This document shows, in pieces, positions 7,398-12,994 of a stretch of DNA of 64,000 nucleotides (the stretch's first letter is position 1; each line of letters opens with the position of its first letter). The position numbers were made by a program, and so were the translations under genes. The notes beneath the pieces were generated by a model, which made no database searches, was not told the DNA's origin, and was given only the letters and a program-made list of their open reading frames with translations. Source of the stretch: a virus; the IMG/VR virus record IMGVR_UViG_3300023106_000010, positions 1 through 64,000 of that record; one strand, written 5' to 3'.

Positions 7398-7607
7398 TCA
7401 CATCTCCCTCAATTGTTGTAAAGCATCCTCAAGAATCTTGATGGCCTTCAGTTTTGTAGTTACTTCTGCCTCTATCACAAGTTCTCCCTTGCACACAGAT
7501 ACTAGGTTCTTCCTACACCAAGCCTCAGAGCAATCTAGTTGGTCAGCGATTTGTGCGTAGGTGTATCCTAACTCCCGAAGTTTTGTTGCTTTAAGTTTAT
7601 CTACCAT
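7398..7607 (-). CDS. Small helix-turn-helix protein, 69 aa
   Basis: Residues 5-32 (LKATKLRELGYTYAQIADQL, then DCSEAWCRKN) form a clear helix-turn-helix of the AsnC/Xre-like kind. The rest is a helix that could dimerise. It is transcribed from its own consensus promoter just ahead of the GIY-YIG gene. It could regulate that cassette or other phage promoters with palindromic spacers. Confidence 0.7.
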   Translation of the reverse strand: MVDKLKATKLRELGYTYAQIADQLDCSEAWCRKNLVSVCKGELVIEAEVTTKLKAIKILEDALQQLREM

Positions 7608-7636
7608 AACTTCCTTTCTTTATCTATATAAGGTCT

Positions 7637-7664
7637 ATTATATCAGAATTCTGTGTATTGTCAA
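7637..7664 (-). promoter_or_regulatory. Promoter of the HTH-endonuclease cassette
   Basis: On the minus strand TTGACA (7664-7659), 16-nt spacer, TATAAT (7642-7637). The spacer contains the palindrome CAGAATTCTG, a possible operator. Confidence 0.75.
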
Positions 7665-7707
7665 TGGGTAACTCCTGCCCGACTTAATCGCATGCGATAC
7701 TCACATA

Positions 7708-7735
7708 AAATAAAAGCCCTCCGAAGAGAGCCTCT
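7708..7735 (-). terminator. Rho-independent terminator, minus strand
   Basis: Read on the minus strand: GAGGCTCTC-TTCG-GAGGGC followed by TTTTATTT. It ends the leftward operon whose last gene is at 7737-7871. Confidence 0.7.
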
Positions 7736-7736
7736 G

Positions 7737-7871
7737 TTACTTCCCAACCTTAAAAGCATATAACAGACAAATCACCCAGAATTGCCAGCTATTGTAAAAC
7801 ATGATATTTGCTGTGCCTAGCGTAGCTCCCATTAGGATAGGTTGCCAAGCATGTTTTAGAAATTCTTTCAT
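7737..7871 (-). CDS. Small membrane protein, 44 aa
   Basis: One or two hydrophobic segments (ILMGATLGTANIMF and FWVICLLYAF) with a basic end. It overlaps the upstream stop by ATGA and is followed by a terminator. Probably inserted in the inner membrane; function unknown. Confidence 0.6.
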   Translation of the reverse strand: MKEFLKHAWQPILMGATLGTANIMFYNSWQFWVICLLYAFKVGK

Positions 7872-8056
7872 CGAGGATTCTTTCTACGTTCAGGAATCTG
7901 AGGCTTAGGAAGCTTGCTATCCTCAAAAACATAGCTGCCATCAGCAATAGCATTGGCCTCAGAAATCATCCTACGCACGAGTGCCAGTTCGTCCTCAGAC
8001 AACTTACGCTTACGAGAGAAGCTTCCGAAGAGGGCTTGGAATAAATTCTTAAACAT
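7868..8056 (-). CDS. Small hypothetical protein, 62 aa
   Basis: Basic N-terminus (MFKNLFQALFGSFSRKRK) that could sit on a membrane, then a short helix and a basic Pro-rich end (PKPQIPERRKNPR). The inner ATG at 8056 is preferred because it overlaps the upstream stop slightly, whereas the longer frame would overlap the upstream gene heavily. Confidence 0.55.
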   Translation of the reverse strand: MFKNLFQALFGSFSRKRKLSEDELALVRRMISEANAIADGSYVFEDSKLPKPQIPERRKNPR

Positions 8057-8231
8057 TGAATACCACCAATCTCTCCGGGAAATTAATAGCGACCTTGCTA
8101 TCGTCAAGATAAATCTTACCGTCTTTGATAAGAGTAACAGTTCGCTTCTCAATGAAAGGGCTTCGACCAAGCATCTTGGGTTTCAGCACAACATCTCCTG
8201 CAATGATGGTCATACCAAACATGTCATTCAT
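8049..8231 (-). CDS. Small hypothetical protein, 60 aa
   Basis: MNDMFGMTIIAGDVVLKPKM...; beta-rich peptide with GGAGG six nt before the chosen ATG. It overlaps the preceding gene by 8 nt. No function known. Confidence 0.55.
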   Translation of the reverse strand: MNDMFGMTIIAGDVVLKPKMLGRSPFIEKRTVTLIKDGKIYLDDSKVAINFPERLVVFNV

Positions 8232-8388
8232 CGCCAACCTCCACTTCATACATTGTATAACAATCCCTAGGGTCATAAGCATTCATAGACTCTACACACT
8301 CTTCTGCCTTACGCTGCGAGTGAAACACCATGTAGGGTTCGTCACAGCCATAGCTGCCCCAGCGGTCAACCATTACTAAGTACATCAT
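8224..8388 (-). CDS. Small acidic protein, 54 aa
   Basis: MMYLVMVDRWGSYGCDEPYMV...; a compact alpha-beta peptide with GGGAGAACA before the ATG. Overlapping starts and stops with both neighbours support it as a real operon gene. Function unknown. Confidence 0.6.
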   Translation of the reverse strand: MMYLVMVDRWGSYGCDEPYMVFHSQRKAEECVESMNAYDPRDCYTMYEVEVGDE

Positions 8389-8531
8389 TGTTCTCCCTTC
8401 ATGACAGCAATAAACTCCACAAGCTCCTGTACACTCACATAACTAGGACAAGTGCAGAGGCTTGTCATGTGCCGTATTTGCTTCATAAGTGCATCCTTCT
8501 CTTTCTGCACAGCGTCTTTTTCTGTCAACAT
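8385..8531 (-). CDS. Small hypothetical protein, 48 aa
   Basis: First gene of this leftward operon, with GGAGAGTATA before the ATG. Helical N-terminus (EKDAVQKEKDALMKQI) and two close cysteines. Function unknown. Confidence 0.55.
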   Translation of the reverse strand: MLTEKDAVQKEKDALMKQIRHMTSLCTCPSYVSVQELVEFIAVMKGEQ

Positions 8532-8545
8532 TATACTCTCCATAA

Positions 8546-8577
8546 GAAAAGCCCTGAAGCCTTTCGGACATCAGGGC
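8546..8577 (-). terminator. Rho-independent terminator, minus strand
   Basis: Minus-strand GCCCTGA/TTCAGGGC stem followed by TTTTCTT, immediately after the ClpP-like gene. Confidence 0.75.
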
Positions 8578-8586
8578 AATGAACTA

Positions 8587-8616
8587 ATTATACGGCAGGG
8601 TTCTCAGGCTTGTCAA
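8587..8616 (-). promoter_or_regulatory. Possible promoter ahead of a terminator
   Basis: TTGACA (8616-8611) and TATAAT (8592-8587) with an 18-nt spacer, within the end of the ClpP-like gene. The predicted transcript would meet the terminator at 8577-8546 almost at once, so it may be attenuated. Confidence 0.5.
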
Positions 8617-9271
8617 GAGCTTTAGAGGGAGTTTTCTTGATGCGTGGCTTGCGTTGTGCTTTTTGTGCTTGCTTCTGCATTTCAAACATCTTGGCTTGCA
8701 TCTTCTCAATACGAGCAGTAGCACGTTCGCACCACTCTTCCGGCCCCATAGCAATGTCTACCCCTTTCAGCATTTCCTCAATCTCGTAATCCGACAAGAA
8801 GAACTGGTAATGGTTGCGGAAGATTTTCTCCATGTGTTGCAGAGAAAAGGGAGCTTGCACCTTAACCTCGTTGAAGTTGCCGCCGTAACCAAGACTGCCA
8901 TTATGGAAAAGTGCTTCAAAGTCTTCTGACAACTCAAAACTGTCTCCAGCAAGAAGCAGCAGAGTAGCAGCAGAGGCATTGGAACCTGTAGCGCAAATAT
9001 GTACAGTACCTTCCGTCTTGTTGATACCGTGGAGCAAGCTACTAATGGCCGACAGATTTCCACCCAAACTACAGAGGTTGATAACTAATTCGTCTTCTTC
9101 TCGCATGTTGTTCAGGACAGTGACAATCTGGGAGAATTGTGCTGGAGAGTTGATGTAGCCGAAAAGGTCTGCTACATAGGTGCCATGTTTTGCGGGGAAA
9201 AATTGCACTTGGATTTCTTCATGCATCTCTTCAGTGTAGCTGCCAGCTTTCTTTGGTTGCTGTTTGTTCAT
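8588..9271 (-). CDS. ClpP-like serine protease, 227 aa
   Basis: Resembles ClpP/crotonase-fold peptidases. A SLGG turn at 68-71 stands for the oxyanion SPGG. GSNASAAT places a candidate nucleophile at Ser100, and LFHNGSLGYGG a candidate His at 123. The C-terminus is a basic Lys/Pro-rich tail not typical of cellular ClpP. It lies away from the head genes, which have their own S49 protease, so a role in turnover of host or phage proteins is more likely than head maturation. It follows the PhoH gene by 1 nt and starts after AAGGATTAAT. Confidence 0.75.
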   Translation of the reverse strand: MNKQQPKKAGSYTEEMHEEIQVQFFPAKHGTYVADLFGYINSPAQFSQIVTVLNNMREEDELVINLCSLGGNLSAISSLLHGINKTEGTVHICATGSNASAATLLLLAGDSFELSEDFEALFHNGSLGYGGNFNEVKVQAPFSLQHMEKIFRNHYQFFLSDYEIEEMLKGVDIAMGPEEWCERATARIEKMQAKMFEMQKQAQKAQRKPRIKKTPSKALDKPENPAV

Positions 9272-9272
9272 A

Positions 9273-10076
9273 TTAATCCTTCAAATGATAATAAACTTTA
9301 GACAATGCTTTGACTACACCAGATCGCTGAATGTCGTCCAATGTGTATCGCACAACACCAAGATCGTTATGAATAACCTTCAGATCATTGTCATCCAAAT
9401 AATCAGGCTCGTTCTCTTTGACATTATCCAGCATGTTCATAAGTTTGGTCAGTCCAGAGTTGTCCTTAGCAGCGGCCTGACGCTCATCGCCTGTGAAACA
9501 AACTTGACCACCTTTGCCGATACGAGTAAGGAGCATTTCATACTCTTGGAAAGTCAGACCTTGTGACTCTTCACAGATTACGTAGACATCTTCAAAAGAG
9601 TGGCCTCGAAGGTGCTCTACAGCTTGATATTCAATGATGCCTTTATCAAGACAATACTGAGTGTAGCCTTTACCGAGGAATTTCTCCAAGTGGTTGACTG
9701 TCTGCTTGAACCATACTGAGAGTTTTTCTTCTGCTGAGCCAGCTAACATTCCGATGCTGTTACCAACATAGACAACAGGGCGAATGAGCATAATCTTCTC
9801 GATCTTCTTTTGCTTCAGAAGACAAGCAGCATGGTAAGCAGCAACCATCGACTTACCACTACCCGGAGCACCGATAGCCCACACAGCACTGCGACCTTCT
9901 TGCAAGTATTTCAATTGACGGTGTTGATTAGGGGTAGCGGGTACAAACTTTGGCAGGGGTGCTTGGATGGATGTTTCGATTTCCAGAGCGTTTTCAAGAA
10001 ATTTAGCTTTAGTCTGAGGCTTAGCCAAATCATGTTCAACTTTAGTACGACGGCTTGCTACACGTTGTTTGCTCAC
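9273..10076 (-). CDS. phoH: PhoH-like ATPase, 267 aa
   Basis: P-loop ATPase of the PhoH family, common in phages and linked to RNA metabolism. Walker A GAPGSGKS near residues 69-76, VVYVGNSIGMLAGS after it, and Walker B VYVICEESQG are present. The start was set to GTG at 10076 because AAAGGAAATAAC lies just upstream; the longer TTG frame has no ribosome site. It is transcribed together with the ClpP-like gene. Confidence 0.9.
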   Translation of the reverse strand: MSKQRVASRRTKVEHDLAKPQTKAKFLENALEIETSIQAPLPKFVPATPNQHRQLKYLQEGRSAVWAIGAPGSGKSMVAAYHAACLLKQKKIEKIMLIRPVVYVGNSIGMLAGSAEEKLSVWFKQTVNHLEKFLGKGYTQYCLDKGIIEYQAVEHLRGHSFEDVYVICEESQGLTFQEYEMLLTRIGKGGQVCFTGDERQAAAKDNSGLTKLMNMLDNVKENEPDYLDDNDLKVIHNDLGVVRYTLDDIQRSGVVKALSKVYYHLKD

Positions 10077-10099
10077 GTTATTTCCTTTAGTTTTATTTC

Positions 10100-10219
10100 T
10101 CAAAGAACTTCTACCTCAAAATCAGTACATTGTGCAAACTCTTTCTTACAGCCAATACAATTACCACAACACTCAGAATCCTGTTCCAGTTGTTTCAAAG
10201 TCCATTCCATTACGTTCAT
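10100..10219 (-). CDS. Small cysteine-rich protein, 39 aa
   Basis: MNVMEWTLKQLEQDSECCGNC, then IGCKKEF. Cysteines in CCxxCxxC spacing suggest a metal site. It shares ATGA with the upstream stop. Function unknown. Confidence 0.5.
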   Translation of the reverse strand: MNVMEWTLKQLEQDSECCGNCIGCKKEFAQCTDFEVEVL

Positions 10220-10482
10220 TGTGCAGCCTTATTCTGAGGTGGACGACCAGCCTTCTTTACAGGAGGTGTAATTGCAGTGGATTTAAAGAAATCATTATCT
10301 GGGCCTTTTGGTTTCTCAGGAAACACTTCAGCATGTTCATCCTTCACAAGAGTTACTTCGTAGTACACAAAGTGTGCAACAGGGTAATGATTCTCGTCAA
10401 TCTCCCATCCTGCACGAAGATGGTCTTGCACTTCTAGCATAAGCACAGCAAAGTTTGGGTTAGTGATAGTTTTAGACGGCAT
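10216..10482 (-). CDS. Hypothetical protein with basic Pro-rich tail, 88 aa
   Basis: N-terminal half (NPNFAVLMLEVQDHLRAG...YYEVTLVKDE) looks globular. The C-terminus KKAGRPPQNKAAQ resembles an AT-hook-like GRP core. Start chosen after CAGGAGAACGACA. It may bind DNA; this is inference. Confidence 0.6.
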   Translation of the reverse strand: MPSKTITNPNFAVLMLEVQDHLRAGWEIDENHYPVAHFVYYEVTLVKDEHAEVFPEKPKGPDNDFFKSTAITPPVKKAGRPPQNKAAQ

Positions 10483-10594
10483 TGTCGTTCTCCTGTGGTT
10501 GATAGCATGGTGGAATATAAAAGACGCTGTGGTAAAGGTTCTCAGCCTCTTCTTGTGCTTCATACTCTTGCAAGAATTCTTCAATCTCTGACAT
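10472..10594 (-). CDS. Small acidic protein, 40 aa
   Basis: MSEIEEFLQEYEAQEEAENL..., strongly acidic. It overlaps the next gene by 11 nt and the upstream stop in TGATG. Function unknown. Confidence 0.45.
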   Translation of the reverse strand: MSEIEEFLQEYEAQEEAENLYHSVFYIPPCYQPQENDNAV

Positions 10595-10755
10595 CAAGCT
10601 TTGCCTCCATTAATAACAGCCAAGACAGGCTTATAGTACGCTTCCATATTAGTGTGCAACAGAGACATCACTTCGTGAATAGCCATTTTGTGATCTTCTG
10701 CGTCTTGTACAAAGATTTGGTGAAGCTTCTTGGCATTACCTTTGGCAGTCTGCAT
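10594..10755 (-). CDS. Small hypothetical protein, 53 aa
   Basis: Helical, histidine-containing peptide (MQTAKGNAKKLHQIF...). It begins 2 nt after the upstream stop in a compact leftward operon. Function unknown. Confidence 0.5.
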   Translation of the reverse strand: MQTAKGNAKKLHQIFVQDAEDHKMAIHEVMSLLHTNMEAYYKPVLAVINGGKA

Positions 10756-10756
10756 G

Positions 10757-10879
10757 TTATCGGATACGACGGACAGTGTTCAGAGCAATCACATAAGTTT
10801 GCCCGAAGAAGTCTACGCAAGTTTTACCTCGTAGGTTGGCGTAAGTCAGGATTGCCCAGTATTTGATAGTTTTGTACAT
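10757..10879 (-). CDS. Small basic protein, 40 aa
   Basis: First gene of the leftward PhoH-ClpP operon. GGGGAGAAAG precedes the ATG. Basic, aromatic sequence (MYKTIKYWAILTYANLRGK...). Function unknown. Confidence 0.55.
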   Translation of the reverse strand: MYKTIKYWAILTYANLRGKTCVDFFGQTYVIALNTVRRIR

Positions 10880-10923
10880 CTTTCTCCCCTTGTTGTGCAG
10901 AGCAAGCTGTCTGCGGTAAGATC

Positions 10924-10952
10924 ATACTATTCTTCAGAATTACTGCTGTCAA
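10924..10952 (-). promoter_or_regulatory. Leftward promoter, inner
   Basis: TTGACA (10952-10947), 17-nt spacer with AATTCTG, TAGTAT (10929-10924). It drives the operon starting at 10879. Confidence 0.7.
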
Positions 10953-10990
10953 GCATTTATTTCTGAGAATTCTTAAAGTTCATAAGTCTT

Positions 10991-11018
10991 ATTGTAGCAC
11001 AGAAATCACCGTTGTCAA
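10991..11018 (-). promoter_or_regulatory. Leftward promoter, outer
   Basis: TTGACA (11018-11013), 16-nt spacer with TTTCTGTG, TACAAT (10996-10991). It lies back to back with the rightward promoter at 11065, so this is a divergent control region. Confidence 0.7.
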
Positions 11019-11064
11019 GCAGTCAGAATGACAACTATTAGGAGTGTTAACATTTTGTCACCTC

Positions 11065-11092
11065 TTGACACACAGCATTTCTGTGTTATTAT
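11065..11092 (+). promoter_or_regulatory. Rightward promoter with palindromic spacer
   Basis: TTGACA 11065-11070, spacer 16, TATTAT 11087-11092. ACACAG (11070-11075) and CTGTGT (11081-11086) form a perfect inverted repeat across the spacer, nearly identical to the promoter at 21564. A regulator bound there would block RNA polymerase. Confidence 0.8.
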
Positions 11093-11127
11093 ATGTTCTA
11101 ATAGAGAACAAAGCAAGGAGGATTTAC

Positions 11128-11451
11128 GTGGCAGTAGCTAAAAAAGATGAAAATAGGGTGATTAAGCCTCGCAAGACACCGACAGCACTAATGAAGATTA
11201 TTAAGGCGCTAGACAAGGCTTCGTTCACAGCAGTAGCGAGGCTGGAAAAACTTTGTGACAGTTCTGATGAGAAAATTGGCCTAGACGCAAGTAAGGCAGT
11301 GTTGAGTCTGCGAGATGACATGGAGAACAACGCTAAAAAGATAGAGTTGCAGAGAATGATAGTTGAGCAAAAGCTGGGCAAGGGAATACAAACGGAAGAT
11401 GAGGATGATACCCCTACTGTCGATTTTGAGCAGATTCAGGAAATCTCTTGA
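11128..11451 (+). CDS. Candidate terminase small subunit, 107 aa
   Basis: GTG start after AAGGAGGATTTAC. The body (PTALMKIIKALDKASFTAVARLEKLCDSSDEKIGLDASK, shown here as positions 17-55) is helical and followed by a charged coiled-coil-like segment and an acidic tail. It heads the packaging block, 1.5 kb before the large terminase. Size and place fit a small terminase or DNA-binding packaging factor, but no diagnostic motif is seen. Confidence 0.5.
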   Translation: MAVAKKDENRVIKPRKTPTALMKIIKALDKASFTAVARLEKLCDSSDEKIGLDASKAVLSLRDDMENNAKKIELQRMIVEQKLGKGIQTEDEDDTPTVDFEQIQEIS

Positions 11452-11476
11452 CAGGTGTGAGAATTGTGCGTAGAAT
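11448..11476 (+). promoter_or_regulatory. Sigma70-like promoter
   Basis: TTGACA 11448-11453 overlaps the stop of the preceding gene; spacer 17; TAGAAT 11471-11476. It probably reads into the small gene at 11619 and the RNA island. Confidence 0.65.
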
Positions 11477-11518
11477 GGTTGTATTGTAAAGAATCTGATG
11501 GACGCTACCTGAAGATAG

Positions 11519-11605
11519 ATGGCTGCACTCTGTTTCTACGACAGAGGAAATTATGCAACGGTAAGAGTCCGAGTAGATTGTGCCAGAGATGGCTTACTTA
11601 GATAG
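11519..11605 (+). CDS. Possible 28-aa peptide
   Basis: MAALCFYDRGNYATVRVRV... lies in the leader between the promoter and the next gene. It lacks a clear ribosome site and is reported only as a possibility. Confidence 0.2.
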   Translation: MAALCFYDRGNYATVRVRVDCARDGLLR

Positions 11606-11618
11606 ACAGGAAGATACT

Positions 11619-11861
11619 ATGTTTTTGAAGATTATGAGTGACGATGGCCTTGCAGATAAAGATTATCGCAAGAAGTTCAAGATGATTGAAGTTGTTCAAT
11701 ATGAGTTTTACAAATCTTTTGGTGAGGGTCTTGCAGAGTCTTTCCCTTGTGTTCGTTATACAGATGTCATTGGCAGAGAGAGTTCTTCGGCCATTGACGG
11801 TAATGTGTATGTGATGAACGATCAAGGCAAGACCATTGAAAGCTGGTCGCCTAATACGTAA
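11619..11861 (+). CDS. Hypothetical protein, 80 aa
   Basis: Starts after AGGAAGATACT. Mixed alpha-beta sequence (MFLKIMSDDGLADKDYRKKF...VYVMNDQGKTIESWSPNT). It ends 6 nt before the tRNA-Thr gene, so it is probably on the same transcript as the RNA island. Function unknown. Confidence 0.6.
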   Translation: MFLKIMSDDGLADKDYRKKFKMIEVVQYEFYKSFGEGLAESFPCVRYTDVIGRESSSAIDGNVYVMNDQGKTIESWSPNT

Positions 11862-11867
11862 AGTTTT

Positions 11868-11960
11868 GCCCACTTCCCATAGCTGGCCGATTGGGCTACC
11901 CTTGTAAGGTAGAATAAGTGTAAACTAACGTCGTGGGTTCAAATCCTACAGTGGGCACCA
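11868..11960 (+). tRNA. tRNA-Thr(UGU) with a long variable region
   Basis: Acceptor GCCCACT pairs with AGTGGGC and is followed by ACCA encoded in the DNA. Anticodon stem CTACC/GGTAG holds the loop CTTGTAA, giving anticodon UGU (Thr). T-arm GTGGG-TTCAAAT-CCTAC is normal. The variable region is about 20 nt and the D-arm (TTCCCATAGCTGGCCG) looks like that of tyrosine or class II tRNAs, so this is an unusual molecule of 93 nt. Confidence 0.8.
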
Positions 11961-11973
11961 AGTTATTACAGAA

Positions 11974-12500
11974 CGTGTCGGAACTTATCTTTCAGAACGG
12001 GTTAGCCAGCAACGTACACAACGCTACGGACGACTGGAGACTAGTGACTATATCTAGCGAGGGGCTGATAACCCCGGATATAGTTTAAGCCCTAGTATCT
12101 GTATCTAGGCACCATAAAGAAATGAAGGGACGCCTTCTAAAGTCTTCGGAGTGCAAACCTCTGGCCTACAGCAGTTCGTCTGTCTGTAGCTGTTAAGTTT
12201 GACACGGAGCACCAATTGTATTGAAGTAGTATTTAGCAGGAGCGATGTGGGAAGCAGACACATTAATCAGGGAAACGAGACTTCGTTCGGTGAGACCGCG
12301 TAACGATATTGTCTAGCGAAATAGCGGGATTGGATACTCTCTGAGGAGGCCAGAAATGGTGTTACCCCTATGACAGTGGATACGGTTAGGTTGGAAGTCC
12401 AAGCCATTGACTAGACGGAAGGGTAAAACGAGGCGTCGTCACACGCCTATTGTTCCTTTGCTAGAGTAGCGCCTAGCCTCCTGCTAAATACTACTTCAAT
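11974..12500 (+). ncRNA. Large structured non-coding RNA, GOLLD/ROOL-like in context
   Basis: No reading frame of note. Domain 1 is closed by CGTGTC..ACTTA (11974-11987) pairing with TAAGT..GACACG (12194-12206), and contains ACTATATC/GATATAGT with inner GGGG-CTGATAA-CCCC and the hairpin CTACAG/CTGTAG. Domain 2 is closed by a perfect 23-bp helix between 12220-12242 and 12478-12500. It holds AGGCGT/ACGCCT and TTGG/CCAA hairpins plus crossing pairings GTCTAG(12311)-CTAGAC(12411) and TTACCC(12362)-GGGTAA(12421). It is flanked by tRNA-Thr and tRNA-Gly. Large phage RNAs beside tRNAs are known (GOLLD, ROOL); membership is not shown here. Confidence 0.65.
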
Positions 12501-12507
12501 TTTCAAA

Positions 12508-12583
12508 GCGGGATTAGCTCAGTTGGTAGAGCGATATCTTTCCAAGTTATAGGTCGTCGGTTCGAAGCCGTCATCCCGCTCCA
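12508..12583 (+). tRNA. tRNA-Gly(UCC)
   Basis: Complete 76-nt cloverleaf: acceptor GCGGGAT/ATCCCGC, D-arm GCTCAGTTGGTAGAGC, anticodon loop TTTCCAA (UCC, Gly), T-loop TTCGAAG, discriminator T and encoded CCA. It starts 8 nt after the end of the long RNA helix. Confidence 0.95.
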
Positions 12584-12589
12584 GAATGT

Positions 12590-12652
12590 TTCCAGCTTCG
12601 CTCCTTGGTGTGAATCCTCCTCTCCGGGTATCTGAGTTGAGCGAAGCTGGAA
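12590..12652 (+). other. 14-bp perfect hairpin with 35-nt loop
   Basis: TTCCAGCTTCGCTC (12590-12603) and GAGCGAAGCTGGAA (12639-12652) are perfectly complementary. TGTTTTG follows, so it could be a terminator or processing element after tRNA-Gly, or another RNA domain. 12653-12837 holds no gene that I can support. Confidence 0.6.
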
Positions 12653-12837
12653 GTGTTTTGTATAAGGTTTAAAGCAAAAGTGATGATTTCTAATCGTTTT
12701 TGAGCAGAAATATACATTTTAAAGCATTTGTTATGTTCATAAAAGGTGGTTTTGAATATTAACAAGTTGTGGAGAGGGTGCTTATGTGAGCACTAAGTTG
12801 CAGAGCAAGGTATAGCGTGGCGTCTGCACAAGAACAT

Positions 12838-12923
12838 GGAGAATGACTGGCGAGTGCCAGAGCGAGATTTGAAACCTCGCGGCTGAGAAATCGGTCTGGG
12901 GGCGGCACCTACTTTCTCCGCCA
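12838..12923 (+). tRNA. tRNA-Ser(UGA)-like element, degenerate T-arm
   Basis: GGAGAA pairs with TTCTCC before an encoded GCCA, as in serine tRNAs. The stem GCGAG/CTCGC encloses ATTTGAAAC with a UGA-like anticodon. The D-region is replaced by a tight hairpin CTGGC-GAGT-GCCAG and no TTCRA T-loop is visible. It may be a decayed tRNA, a tRNA mimic or a divergent functional tRNA. Confidence 0.4.
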
Positions 12924-12933
12924 ATATTTATGG

Positions 12934-12968
12934 ACAGGCTTTGCTAGAAATGGCAAGCCTGTTTTTGT
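12934..12968 (+). terminator. Strong rho-independent terminator ending the RNA island
   Basis: ACAGGCTTTGC/GCAAGCCTGT stem with one bulge, followed by TTTTTG. It separates the RNA island from the terminase gene. Confidence 0.85.
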
Positions 12969-12994
12969 CGTTACTAAAATAAAAGAGGAGTCCT

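Noticed and set aside
11528-11546. Hairpin CTCTGT-TTCTACG-ACAGAG resembling an anticodon arm with CTA (amber suppressor) and a later TGTGCCA
   Set aside because: No acceptor stem, D-arm or T-loop can be placed around it at proper distances.
12571-12765. Minus-strand frame of 64 codons over the hairpin and tRNA-Gly end
   Set aside because: It overlaps a confirmed tRNA, lacks a ribosome site and is antisense to the RNA island.
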